From Enterobacter dykesii (GTDB taxonomy: Bacteria; Pseudomonadota; Gammaproteobacteria; Enterobacterales; Enterobacteriaceae): 64,000 nt of DNA. Under the pieces are notes generated by a model. It saw nothing but the letters and a program-made list of their open reading frames with translations, did no database searches and was not told where the DNA came from. The stretch is taken from assembly GCF_008364625.2 (NCBI RefSeq), contig NZ_CP126604.1, positions 682,001-746,000 of the forward strand, in the 5' to 3' direction. Below, piece by piece: positions 53,376 through 62,360 of the stretch (its first letter is position 1; each line of letters opens with the position of its first letter). The translations under genes and the position numbers were made by a program.

Positions 53376-56039
53376 ATGTCAGAACGTCTCCAAAATGACG
53401 TGGATCCGATCGAAACTCGCGACTGGCTACAGGCGATCGAATCGGTCATCCGTGAAGAAGGTGTTGAGCGCGCTCAGTATCTGATTGATCAGCTGCTTTC
53501 TGAAGCCCGCAAAGGCGGTGTGAAGGTTGCTTCAGGTGCAGGGGCTAGCAACTACGTAAACACGATTGCCGTCGAAGACGAACCGGAATACCCGGGCAAT
53601 CTGGATCTGGAACGTCGTATCCGTTCTGCAATCCGCTGGAACGCCATCATGACCGTTCTGCGCGCATCCAAGAAAGACCTGGAACTGGGTGGCCACATGG
53701 CCTCCTTCCAGTCTTCTGCAACCGTTTACGAAGTGTGCTTCAACCACTTCTTCCGTGCAGCGAACGAGAAAGACGGCGGCGATCTGGTGTACTTCCAGGG
53801 CCACATCTCTCCGGGCATCTATGCACGTGCATTCCTGGAAGGTCGTCTGACTGAAGAGCAGATGAACAACTTCCGTCAGGAAGTACACGGTAAAGGTCTG
53901 TCTTCTTACCCGCACCCTAAACTGATGCCTGAATTCTGGCAGTTCCCGACCGTATCTATGGGTCTGGGCCCAATCGGTGCGATCTATCAGGCTAAATTCC
54001 TGAAATACCTGGAACACCGTGGTCTGAAAGACACCTCTGAGCAGACCGTTTACGCCTTCCTGGGCGACGGTGAAATGGATGAGCCAGAATCCAAAGGCGC
54101 GATCACCATCGCAACCCGTGAGAAGCTGGACAACCTGTGCTTCATCATCAACTGTAACCTGCAGCGTCTGGATGGTCCGGTAACCGGTAACGGCAAGATC
54201 ATCAACGAACTGGAAGGCATCTTCGCAGGTGCTGGCTGGAACGTGATCAAGGTCATGTGGGGCGGTCGTTGGGATGAGCTGCTGCGTAAAGACACCAGCG
54301 GTAAACTAATCCAGCTGATGAACGAAACCGTTGACGGCGACTACCAGACCTTCAAATCCAAAGACGGTGCCTACGTTCGTGAGCACTTCTTCGGCAAATA
54401 TCCTGAAACCGCAGCACTGGTTGCAGACTGGACTGATGAGCAGATCTGGGCTCTGAACCGCGGTGGTCACGATCCGAAGAAAGTCTACGCTGCACTGAAA
54501 AAAGCGCGCGAAACCAAAGGTAAAGCGACTGTAATCCTGGCCCATACCATCAAAGGTTACGGCATGGGTGATACCGCAGAAGGTAAAAACATCGCTCACC
54601 AGGTTAAGAAAATGAACATGGACGGCGTGCGTTATATCCGCGACCGTTTCAACGTTCCAGTGACCGATGAGCAGGTAGAAAACCTGTCTTACATCACCTT
54701 CCCGGAAGGTTCTGAAGAGCACAAGTACCTGCACGAACGTCGTCAGGCGCTGAAAGGCTACCTGCCAGCTCGTCAGCCTAACTTCACCGAGAAGCTGGAA
54801 CTGCCGGCGCTGGAAGACTTCTCTCAGCTGCTGGAAGAGCAGAACAAAGAGATCTCTACCACTATCGCTTTCGTTCGTGCCCTGAACGTGATGCTGAAGA
54901 ACAAGTCGATCAAAGATCGTCTGGTTCCAATCATCGCCGACGAAGCGCGTACTTTCGGTATGGAAGGTCTGTTCCGTCAGATCGGTATCTACAGCCCGAA
55001 CGGCCAGCAGTACACCCCGCAGGACCGTGAGCAGGTTGCATACTACAAAGAAGACGAGAAAGGTCAGATCCTGCAGGAAGGTATCAACGAGCTGGGCGCA
55101 GGCGCATCCTGGCTGGCTGCTGCGACCTCTTACAGCACCAACAACCTGCCGATGATCCCGTTCTACATCTACTACTCCATGTTCGGGTTCCAGCGTATCG
55201 GTGACCTGTGCTGGCAGGCTGGCGACCAGCAGGCTCGCGGCTTCCTGGTAGGCGGTACGTCCGGTCGTACGACTCTGAACGGTGAAGGTCTGCAGCACGA
55301 AGATGGCCACAGCCACATTCAGTCTCTGACTATCCCTAACTGTATCTCTTACGACCCGTCTTACGCGTACGAAGTGGCAGTCATCATGCATGACGGTCTG
55401 CAGCGTATGTACGGTGAAGCGCAAGAGAACATTTACTACTACATCACCACCCTGAACGAAAACTACCACATGCCGGCAATGCCAGCAGGTGCCGAGGAAG
55501 GTATCCGTAAAGGTATCTACAAACTCGAAACCATCGAAGGTAGCAAAGGTAAAGTTCAGCTGCTGGGCTCCGGCTCTATCCTGCGTCACGTACGTGAAGC
55601 AGCGCAGATCCTGGCGAAAGACTACGGCGTAGGTTCCGACGTGTACTCTGTGACTTCCTTCACCGAACTGGCGCGTGATGGCCAGGATTGTGAGCGCTGG
55701 AACATGCTGCACCCACTGGAAACTCCACGCGTTCCGTACATCGCTCAGGTGATGAACGACGCGCCAGCGGTGGCGTCTACTGACTATATGAAACTGTTCG
55801 CTGAGCAGGTTCGTACTTACGTTCCAGCTGATGATTATCGCGTTCTGGGTACTGACGGCTTCGGTCGTTCTGACAGCCGCGAAAACCTGCGTCACCACTT
55901 CGAAGTTGATGCTTCTTACGTGGTTGTAGCAGCACTGGGCGAACTGGCTAAACGTGGCGAAATCGATAAGAAAGTGGTTGCGGACGCAATCACCAAATTC
56001 AACATCGATGCAGAAAAAGTTAACCCGCGTCTGGCGTAA
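53376..56039 (+). CDS. aceE: Pyruvate dehydrogenase E1 component AceE
   Basis: 887 residues, as in E. coli. The TPP-dependent homodimeric E1 decarboxylates pyruvate and acetylates the E2 lipoyl groups. The TPP motif begins GDGEMDE at 230-236 and ends CNLQRLDGP; the HTIKGYGMG loop carries an active-site histidine. The N-terminal region ([16 protein letters not shown]) binds E2. Codon use is strongly biased to common codons, as in highly expressed genes. aceF follows after 14 bp. Confidence 0.98.
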   Translation: MSERLQNDVDPIETRDWLQAIESVIREEGVERAQYLIDQLLSEARKGGVKVASGAGASNYVNTIAVEDEPEYPGNLDLERRIRSAIRWNAIMTVLRASKKDLELGGHMASFQSSATVYEVCFNHFFRAANEKDGGDLVYFQGHISPGIYARAFLEGRLTEEQMNNFRQEVHGKGLSSYPHPKLMPEFWQFPTVSMGLGPIGAIYQAKFLKYLEHRGLKDTSEQTVYAFLGDGEMDEPESKGAITIATREKLDNLCFIINCNLQRLDGPVTGNGKIINELEGIFAGAGWNVIKVMWGGRWDELLRKDTSGKLIQLMNETVDGDYQTFKSKDGAYVREHFFGKYPETAALVADWTDEQIWALNRGGHDPKKVYAALKKARETKGKATVILAHTIKGYGMGDTAEGKNIAHQVKKMNMDGVRYIRDRFNVPVTDEQVENLSYITFPEGSEEHKYLHERRQALKGYLPARQPNFTEKLELPALEDFSQLLEEQNKEISTTIAFVRALNVMLKNKSIKDRLVPIIADEARTFGMEGLFRQIGIYSPNGQQYTPQDREQVAYYKEDEKGQILQEGINELGAGASWLAAATSYSTNNLPMIPFYIYYSMFGFQRIGDLCWQAGDQQARGFLVGGTSGRTTLNGEGLQHEDGHSHIQSLTIPNCISYDPSYAYEVAVIMHDGLQRMYGEAQENIYYYITTLNENYHMPAMPAGAEEGIRKGIYKLETIEGSKGKVQLLGSGSILRHVREAAQILAKDYGVGSDVYSVTSFTELARDGQDCERWNMLHPLETPRVPYIAQVMNDAPAVASTDYMKLFAEQVRTYVPADDYRVLGTDGFGRSDSRENLRHHFEVDASYVVVAALGELAKRGEIDKKVVADAITKFNIDAEKVNPRLA

Positions 56040-56053
56040 GAGGTAAAAGAATA

Positions 56054-57949
56054 ATGGCTATCGAAATCAATGTACCGGACATCGGGGCTGATGAAGTTGA
56101 AATCACCGAGATCCTGGTCAAAGTTGGCGACAAAGTTGAAGCTGAACAGTCGCTGATCACCGTAGAAGGCGACAAAGCCTCTATGGAAGTCCCGTCTCCT
56201 CAGGCTGGCATCGTTAAAGAGATCAAAGTCTCTGTTGGCGATAAAACCGAGACCGGCAAACTGATCATGATTTTCGATTCCGCCGACGGTGCAGCAGCTG
56301 CTGCACCTGCGCAGGAAGAGAAGAAAGCCGCTCCGGCCGCCGCTGCTCCAGCAGCTGCCGCGAGCGCGAAAGAAGTGAACGTGCCTGACATCGGCGGTGA
56401 CGAAGTTGAAGTCACTGAAATCTTGGTGAAAGTGGGCGACACCGTTGCGGCTGAGCAGTCACTGATCACCGTAGAAGGCGATAAAGCCTCTATGGAAGTG
56501 CCGGCTCCGTTCGCGGGTACCGTTAAAGAGATCAAGATCAACACCGGCGACAAAGTGTCTACCGGCTCCCTGATCATGGTCTTTGAAGTGGCGGGTGCTG
56601 CACCTGCTGCCGCGCCTGCGCAGGCCGCTGCTCCGGCTCCGGCTGCTGCACCAGCAGCTGCTGGCGGCGCGAAAGACGTGAACGTACCGGACATCGGCGG
56701 TGACGAAGTTGAAGTGACCGAAGTGATGGTGAAAGTGGGCGACAAAGTTGCCGCTGAACAGTCACTGATCACCGTAGAAGGCGACAAGGCTTCTATGGAA
56801 GTGCCAGCGCCGTTCGCGGGTACCGTTAAAGAGATCAAGATCAGCACCGGCGACAAAGTGTCTACCGGCTCTCTGATCATGGTCTTCGAAGTGGAAGACG
56901 CTGCGCCTGCCGCAGCTCCGGCTGCCGCGGCTGCTCCAGCACCGGCAACTGCACCGGCTCAGGCTGCTAAACCAGCCGCTGCCCCTGCTGCTAAAGCAGA
57001 AAAATCTGAGTTCGCTGAAAACGACGCTTACGTCCACGCTACCCCGCTGATTCGTCGCCTGGCGCGCGAATTCGGTGTGAACCTGGCGAAAGTCAAAGGG
57101 ACCGGCCGTAAGGGTCGTATCCTGCGCGAAGACGTTCAGACCTACGTGAAAGACGCGGTGAAACGCGCCGAAGCTGCACCTGCTGCAGCCGCCGGTGGCG
57201 GTATCCCGGGCATGCTGCCATGGCCGAAAGTGGACTTCAGCAAGTTCGGCGAAATCGAAGAAGTGGAGCTGGGCCGCATCCAGAAAATTTCTGGTGCTAA
57301 CCTGAGCCGTAACTGGGTGATGATCCCGCACGTTACGCACTTCGACAAAACCGATATCACCGATCTGGAAGCGTTCCGTAAACAGCAGAACGCTGAAGCT
57401 GAGAAGCGCAAACTGGACGTGAAATTCACCCCAGTGGTCTTCATCATGAAAGCCGTTGCCGCTGCCCTTGAGCAGATGCCGCGCTTCAACAGCTCCCTGT
57501 CCGAAGACGGCCAGAAGCTGACGCTGAAGAAATACATCAACATCGGTGTTGCGGTTGATACGCCAAATGGTCTGGTTGTTCCGGTCTTCAAAGACGTGAA
57601 CAAGAAGAGCATCACTGAGCTGTCCCGTGAACTGACCGTGATCTCCAAGAAAGCGCGTGATGGTAAGCTGACTGCTGGCGAAATGCAGGGCGGCTGCTTC
57701 ACTATCTCCAGCATCGGCGGCCTGGGTACCACACACTTCGCGCCGATTGTGAACGCGCCGGAAGTGGCTATCCTCGGTGTGTCCAAGTCCGCGATGGAGC
57801 CGGTATGGAACGGCAAAGAGTTCGTGCCGCGTCTGATGATGCCAATCTCTCTGTCCTTCGACCACCGCGTGATCGACGGTGCTGATGGTGCGCGCTTCAT
57901 CACCATCATCAACAACATGCTGAGCGACATTCGCCGCCTGGTGATGTAA
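56054..57949 (+). CDS. aceF: Pyruvate dehydrogenase E2, dihydrolipoamide acetyltransferase AceF
   Basis: 631 residues (E. coli 630). Three tandem lipoyl domains with the modified lysines at 41, 144 and 245 in EGDKASME, joined by Ala/Pro-rich linkers; the E1/E3-binding domain lies near 325-362 ([21 protein letters not shown]); the catalytic domain ends with [10 protein letters not shown], His604 being the active-site residue. It forms the 24-subunit core and transfers acetyl to CoA. The lipoyl repeats are also strong DNA repeats. A terminator follows, before lpd, whose own promoter lies in the gap. Confidence 0.98.
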   Translation: MAIEINVPDIGADEVEITEILVKVGDKVEAEQSLITVEGDKASMEVPSPQAGIVKEIKVSVGDKTETGKLIMIFDSADGAAAAAPAQEEKKAAPAAAAPAAAASAKEVNVPDIGGDEVEVTEILVKVGDTVAAEQSLITVEGDKASMEVPAPFAGTVKEIKINTGDKVSTGSLIMVFEVAGAAPAAAPAQAAAPAPAAAPAAAGGAKDVNVPDIGGDEVEVTEVMVKVGDKVAAEQSLITVEGDKASMEVPAPFAGTVKEIKISTGDKVSTGSLIMVFEVEDAAPAAAPAAAAAPAPATAPAQAAKPAAAPAAKAEKSEFAENDAYVHATPLIRRLAREFGVNLAKVKGTGRKGRILREDVQTYVKDAVKRAEAAPAAAAGGGIPGMLPWPKVDFSKFGEIEEVELGRIQKISGANLSRNWVMIPHVTHFDKTDITDLEAFRKQQNAEAEKRKLDVKFTPVVFIMKAVAAALEQMPRFNSSLSEDGQKLTLKKYINIGVAVDTPNGLVVPVFKDVNKKSITELSRELTVISKKARDGKLTAGEMQGGCFTISSIGGLGTTHFAPIVNAPEVAILGVSKSAMEPVWNGKEFVPRLMMPISLSFDHRVIDGADGARFITIINNMLSDIRRLVM

Positions 57950-57952
57950 TCG

Positions 57953-57980
57953 AAAAGCCGGCCAGTCGGCCGGCTTTTTT
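57953..57980 (+). terminator. Terminator between aceF and lpd
   Basis: AGCCGGCC / GGCCGGCT with a 4-base loop, A run before and six T residues at the end, directly after the aceF stop. It would separate aceEF transcripts from lpd, which also serves other complexes. Confidence 0.9.
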
Positions 57981-58047
57981 CTGATAATCTCATGGTGTTT
58001 GTGAGGTTATTGGCGAAAGCGACAATTCGTGAGCCGTTTGTTGTTTC

Positions 58048-58065
58048 AAAATTGTTAACAATTTT
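58048..58065. promoter_or_regulatory. 18-bp perfect palindrome in the lpd promoter region
   Basis: AAAATTGTTAACAATTTT, followed by GTAAACTGCGG. It lies 59 bp before the lpd start. The GTTAA and GTAAA words 12 bp apart resemble ArcA recognition repeats, and lpd is known to be repressed by ArcA in E. coli, but the assignment is a guess. Confidence 0.45.
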
Positions 58066-58124
58066 GTAAACTGCGGGCGGATAGAACGACCCGGTGGACG
58101 ACGGGTATAAATTAAGAGGTCATG

Positions 58125-59549
58125 ATGAGCACAGAAATCAAAACTCAGGTCGTAGTACTTGGGGCAGGCCCGGCAGGTTACTCCGCAGCATTCCGTGCAG
58201 CGGATTTAGGTCTGGAAACCGTCATCGTAGAACGTTACAGCACCCTCGGCGGTGTTTGTCTGAACGTCGGCTGTATCCCTTCTAAAGCGCTGCTGCACGT
58301 AGCGAAAGTTATCGAAGAAGCCAAAGCGCTGGCTGAACACGGTATCGTCTTCGGCGAGCCGAAAACCGATATCGACAAAATTCGTACCTGGAAAGAGAAA
58401 GTTATCACTCAGCTGACCGGCGGTCTGGCGGGTATGGCCAAAGGCCGTAAAGTGAAAGTGGTAAACGGTCTGGGTAAATTCACCGGTGCGAACACCCTGG
58501 AAGTGGAAGGCGAAAACGGCAAAACCGTGATCAACTTTGACAACGCGATCATCGCGGCAGGCTCTCGCCCAATCGAACTGCCATTCATTCCGCATGAAGA
58601 TCCACGCGTGTGGGATTCCACCGATGCGCTGGAGCTGAAAACCGTTCCTAAGCGTCTGCTGGTCATGGGCGGCGGTATCATCGGTCTGGAAATGGGTACC
58701 GTGTACCATGCGCTGGGCTCAGAGATCGACGTGGTTGAAATGTTCGACCAGGTTATCCCGGCTGCCGACAAAGACATCGTTAAAGTCTTCACCAAACGCA
58801 TCAGCAAGAAATTCAACCTGATGCTGGAAACCAAAGTGACTGCCGTTGAAGCGAAAGAAGACGGTATTTACGTTTCCATGGAAGGCAAAAAAGCCCCATC
58901 CGAACCACAGCGTTACGACGCCGTGCTGGTGGCTATCGGTCGTGTGCCGAACGGTAAAAACCTCGACGCGGGCAAAGCTGGCGTGGAAGTGGACGACCGT
59001 GGCTTTATCCGCGTTGACAAACAGCTGCGCACTAACGTGCCGCACATCTTTGCTATCGGCGATATCGTCGGTCAGCCAATGCTGGCGCACAAAGGTGTTC
59101 ACGAAGGTCACGTTGCCGCTGAAGTTATCGCCGGCATGAAGCACTACTTCGATCCGAAAGTCATTCCATCTATCGCGTACACCGAGCCAGAAGTGGCATG
59201 GGTGGGTCTGACCGAGAAAGAAGCGAAAGAGAAAGGCATCAGCTACGAAACCGCCACCTTCCCGTGGGCTGCTTCTGGCCGTGCTATCGCTTCCGACTGC
59301 GCTGACGGTATGACCAAACTGATCTTCGACAAAGAGACTCACCGCGTCATCGGTGGTGCGATTGTCGGTACCAACGGCGGCGAGCTGCTGGGTGAAATCG
59401 GTCTGGCTATCGAAATGGGCTGTGACGCTGAAGACATCGCGCTGACCATCCACGCTCACCCGACTCTGCACGAGTCCGTGGGCCTGGCGGCAGAAGTGTT
59501 TGAAGGCAGCATCACCGACCTGCCAAACGCGAAAGCGAAGAAGAAATAA
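58125..59549 (+). CDS. lpd: Dihydrolipoamide dehydrogenase Lpd (E3)
   Basis: 474 residues from the second of two adjacent ATGs (58125); the AGAGG ribosome-binding site is only 2 bases from the first but 5 from this one. A flavoprotein that reoxidises lipoamide in the pyruvate and 2-oxoglutarate dehydrogenase and glycine cleavage complexes. FAD motif GAGPAG at 13-18, redox cysteines Cys45 and Cys50 in GGVCLNVGCIPSK, and the C-terminal HAHPTLHE with catalytic His445 and Glu450. It has its own promoter region after the aceF terminator. Confidence 0.98.
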   Translation: MSTEIKTQVVVLGAGPAGYSAAFRAADLGLETVIVERYSTLGGVCLNVGCIPSKALLHVAKVIEEAKALAEHGIVFGEPKTDIDKIRTWKEKVITQLTGGLAGMAKGRKVKVVNGLGKFTGANTLEVEGENGKTVINFDNAIIAAGSRPIELPFIPHEDPRVWDSTDALELKTVPKRLLVMGGGIIGLEMGTVYHALGSEIDVVEMFDQVIPAADKDIVKVFTKRISKKFNLMLETKVTAVEAKEDGIYVSMEGKKAPSEPQRYDAVLVAIGRVPNGKNLDAGKAGVEVDDRGFIRVDKQLRTNVPHIFAIGDIVGQPMLAHKGVHEGHVAAEVIAGMKHYFDPKVIPSIAYTEPEVAWVGLTEKEAKEKGISYETATFPWAASGRAIASDCADGMTKLIFDKETHRVIGGAIVGTNGGELLGEIGLAIEMGCDAEDIALTIHAHPTLHESVGLAAEVFEGSITDLPNAKAKKK

Positions 59550-59561
59550 GTTTCTTCAGAT

Positions 59562-59591
59562 AAAAAAAAGCGGCCAATGGCCGCTTTTTTT
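59562..59591. terminator. Bidirectional terminator between lpd and the DUF2950 gene
   Basis: AGCGGCC / GGCCGCT with an AAT loop, an A run on the left and a T run on the right, so it can work on both strands. It lies 12 bases after the lpd stop and 11 before the converging gene's stop. Confidence 0.92.
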
Positions 59592-59602
59592 ATGCGCTGT
59601 GT

Positions 59603-60394
59603 TCAGGGGGCCACAGGCTGCCAGGTTTTATCAGGGCTATAGGCGGCTAGCGCCCGGGCTTTCTGCTCTGAATCGCTGCCGAGATCGGACTGGTACACCT
59701 TGTCGTCCTGGTTTATCACAAAGCTCATTACGCCCGTCTGACCGTAGCTAACCGGCCAGGCCACCATCGCGAAACCGTGATTATCCGGCAGGATGCGGAA
59801 GCGATAGCCGTGATAGCCGGTACCTGGCTCTTTCGGGCTAAATGCCGGGCCTAGCGGGCTGGGCGCTTCGCCGGGCGAGGCGGGCCAGTACAAACCGTCT
59901 TTTTTCCCTTTCGAGCTGACAATCTTCTGCGCGTATTTCTGGTTCATCGCAAAATAGCTTTGCTGAGCATCAACATAGGCATGTAAGGCTTCAATGGCGG
60001 CGAGTTCGTTACGCCCGATTTCACGGGTCAGGATCTCTTCAGCGCCTTCTTTGATGTCGAACTGCCAGCCTGCAGAGGTTTTGATCACCGGGATGGGAAG
60101 CTGCCAGCCGCTGTCTCCGACAACCAGATGCGCCGTATCTCCTTCGACAACCGTGGTATGGCGGACGTTCCAGTCGCGCAGGAAGCGATCGACAGCATCC
60201 GGATCAACACCTTCGGGGGGCAGAAAATCGCGCCAGTTCTCTCCTAGCAGGTTGGTCATCGCGCTCTCATTTTGCTCACTGATGGCTTTGGTCAGCGCAT
60301 CGGTTGCCTGAGCGGGCGTGCTAAAGGACTGCTGCGCCATCACCGGGGCCGAAAGCATGAATAACACCATTCCGCTGAGTAGTTTACTTTTCAT
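59603..60394 (-). CDS. DUF2950 family secreted protein of unknown function
   Basis: 263 residues from the ATG at 60394 (AAGGGA upstream); the frame extends into the neighbour gene but that part has no sense. A signal peptide (MKSKLLSGMVLFMLSAPVMA, cleavage before QQSFSTP) predicts export. The rest is soluble, with two half-domains around WQFDIKEGAEEILTREIGRNE and GYHGYRFRILPDNHGFAMVAWPVSYGQTG. I recognise it as DUF2950; no catalytic motif is evident. It starts 10 bp after the DUF3300 gene and is probably co-transcribed with it. E. coli K-12 has only yacH here. Confidence 0.8.
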   Translation of the reverse strand: MKSKLLSGMVLFMLSAPVMAQQSFSTPAQATDALTKAISEQNESAMTNLLGENWRDFLPPEGVDPDAVDRFLRDWNVRHTTVVEGDTAHLVVGDSGWQLPIPVIKTSAGWQFDIKEGAEEILTREIGRNELAAIEALHAYVDAQQSYFAMNQKYAQKIVSSKGKKDGLYWPASPGEAPSPLGPAFSPKEPGTGYHGYRFRILPDNHGFAMVAWPVSYGQTGVMSFVINQDDKVYQSDLGSDSEQKARALAAYSPDKTWQPVAP

Positions 60395-60404
60395 GTCGGT
60401 TCCC

Positions 60405-61961
60405 TTAGCGATGTCGAATTTCACGGCGTTCAGCACGTCCACCGGACGCCTGGCGCGGCTGCTGCTGGCGAGCAGCGAGCTGTCTGCTTTGCGCACCGCG
60501 CTGCTGTTGCGCCTGCCAGTTCGCCGAGCGGCTGTCGTTACCGCTCAGCGCATTGGCCCGCGGCTGGCTGTTTCGCTGCTGCAGAGTGCGTTGCTGCGCG
60601 GGCTGTGAAGCCCGCTTCTCTTGTCTCTGCGCGGTGGTCTGGCGGTTTTCTCGCTGCTGCGCGGTGCTCCGCTTCGCCGTCTGCGGTTTAGTGTCGTAGC
60701 CACGGTAGTTATTGCGCTGGGAAATCTGCTTCAGCTGTTCGCCTGAGGCCTGACGCTGCACGTCTTTCGTTCCGGTGCGCGCCGTTTGCGGGAAGGTTTT
60801 ACCCGTGGACTTCTCCATCTGGCTTAGCGCTGCCTGGCGCTGGCTATCGCGGTTAACCGGTTTTTGCTGCGTTGAGCTGAGCCCTGTCGCCGCGTTGGTG
60901 GAGTGGAAGCGAGTGTTGAGCTGGTTAGTCGGATAGGGCACGCCTTCCCGATAGGCCGGGTTGTGCTGCCAGGTACGGTTAGCGTCCGTCAGGCGCTGTC
61001 CGCTGATTTTATTGAAGTTCTCAACGTTGATATTGATGTTGTTATCACCGTTGCGGTTATAGCCGCCGTGATTATCCCAGTCCCCATGGTGATGATCCCA
61101 GTCATCGTCATCATCCCAGTCGATGCTGCTGAAGATGGCATAGGTTGTGGCGACGCCCAGGCTGAAGCCTAAACCGTTTACGAAGCTGCTGCCAAACTGC
61201 TCCCCGGGTGTAGGCGGGAGATAGGTGGGCGGATAGGCGGTGTTTGGCCAGGTCCCGTAAACCGTATTGGGGTTATAGGTGGGGACGTAAACAACCTGCG
61301 GATCGGCAGATTCAATTTTGATTACCGTTGGGGCGGGCGCGACCGTCGTTGTTGTCGTTGCTTCAGTGGCGCTGGTTTTCGCTGGCGCCGGTTTTGTCAC
61401 GGTGGTGACCGTCTGCTGAGGGGTGGATTGTAGAGCGCCGGTCTTCTGCGCCAGCGCGCGCAGGCGCTGAACGGAATCCATCACGTCTTTCGGCTGCGCG
61501 AGAAACGCATCACCCAGATTTTGTACCCACGGCGGGTTTTCACCTATCAGGGACATAAGCTGAGGAAACGCGACCAGCGATTTTACGCTGGGATCCCAGG
61601 GCTGGCTGGCAACGGCCTGAATCGCGGCGTCCCCTTCCATTTTAGGGTTGTCTTTGGACCACTGCGCCGCCTGGATCACGTTGGCCGGATAGGTCGACGC
61701 CATTAAAATTTGCGACAGCAGGGCATCCGGATAGAGCGCGATGGGAGCAACCCACTGATCGATTTGCGCGGCAGTATAGGCTGGCGCGACAACAGGTGCG
61801 GGCTGGGCTGCGGCAGGCGCAGGTGCAGCCGGTTGTTGTGCGACGGGGGTCGGCGCGGCGGGCTCCGTGGCGCGGCCTTTGACAAACATGACTCCCGAGG
61901 CGGCAAAAAGCCCGGCACTGCACAGAAGGACGAGCAGATGTGGCTTAAAGGGCAACTTCAT
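60405..61961 (-). CDS. DUF3300 family envelope protein, YacH-like
   Basis: 518 residues from the ATG at 61961 (GGAG 7 bases upstream). One N-terminal membrane segment (about 8-27), an Ala/Pro linker, then the DUF3300 domain (about 60-285: AAQIDQWVAPIALYPDALLSQ, YPANVIQAAQW, AFPQLMSLIGENPPWVQNLG, VVYVPTYNPNTVYGTWP). A stretch rich in Asp, His and Asn follows at 281-312 (DWDDDDDWDHHHGDWDNHGG), and the C-terminal 140 residues are rich in Gln, Arg and Ser. Homologous and syntenic to E. coli YacH, whose function is unknown. It diverges from acnB across 399 bp and precedes the DUF2950 gene. Confidence 0.85.
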   Translation of the reverse strand: MKLPFKPHLLVLLCSAGLFAASGVMFVKGRATEPAAPTPVAQQPAAPAPAAAQPAPVVAPAYTAAQIDQWVAPIALYPDALLSQILMASTYPANVIQAAQWSKDNPKMEGDAAIQAVASQPWDPSVKSLVAFPQLMSLIGENPPWVQNLGDAFLAQPKDVMDSVQRLRALAQKTGALQSTPQQTVTTVTKPAPAKTSATEATTTTTVAPAPTVIKIESADPQVVYVPTYNPNTVYGTWPNTAYPPTYLPPTPGEQFGSSFVNGLGFSLGVATTYAIFSSIDWDDDDDWDHHHGDWDNHGGYNRNGDNNININVENFNKISGQRLTDANRTWQHNPAYREGVPYPTNQLNTRFHSTNAATGLSSTQQKPVNRDSQRQAALSQMEKSTGKTFPQTARTGTKDVQRQASGEQLKQISQRNNYRGYDTKPQTAKRSTAQQRENRQTTAQRQEKRASQPAQQRTLQQRNSQPRANALSGNDSRSANWQAQQQRGAQSRQLAARQQQPRQASGGRAERREIRHR

Positions 61962-62231
61962 AAAATGACTCCAACGAGACAAGCGCTGTGCCGTGAGGCG
62001 TTACGGTTGGCGTGAGTATTATTCACCCGTCTTTTACAGTTTTGACTTTTATTGGGAAGCGTCCGGGACGTCCGGATAAAGAGTGTGAGTATTTATTACA
62101 CAATTATATCTGATGAAGAAAAAACTGAAGCGTCACGGTGCAGAAGATACCGCAAAAAGATGCCCTGAATCCCCGCTACACCATGCTTAACGATTCAGCA
62201 AATTTTTTAATGTTGCTTTTTTGTAAACGGA

Positions 62232-62260
62232 TTAACACTGTGCAGAAATCCTGCTATGCT
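62232..62260 (+). promoter_or_regulatory. Probable acnB promoter
   Basis: TTAACA (62232-62237), 17 bp, TATGCT (62255-62260) with an extended TG at 62252-62253. A small hairpin GCCCGA / TCGGGC (62261-62279) follows at the expected RNA 5' end. The rest of the 399-bp gap to the divergent gene holds AT-rich sequence with no gene seen. Confidence 0.5.
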
Positions 62261-62360
62261 GCCCGACGCGGTATCGGGCATTTACCCTACAAACTGCTGT
62301 CTCACAGGAGCGTGAAGAGAACGCCCGCCGCATATGACAATGAGAGCGAGGAGAACCGTC

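Noticed and set aside
54306-55898. A 530-codon open frame opposite aceE
   Set aside because: aceE is clearly the gene; the strong codon bias of a highly expressed gene leaves few stops on the other strand. No family features.
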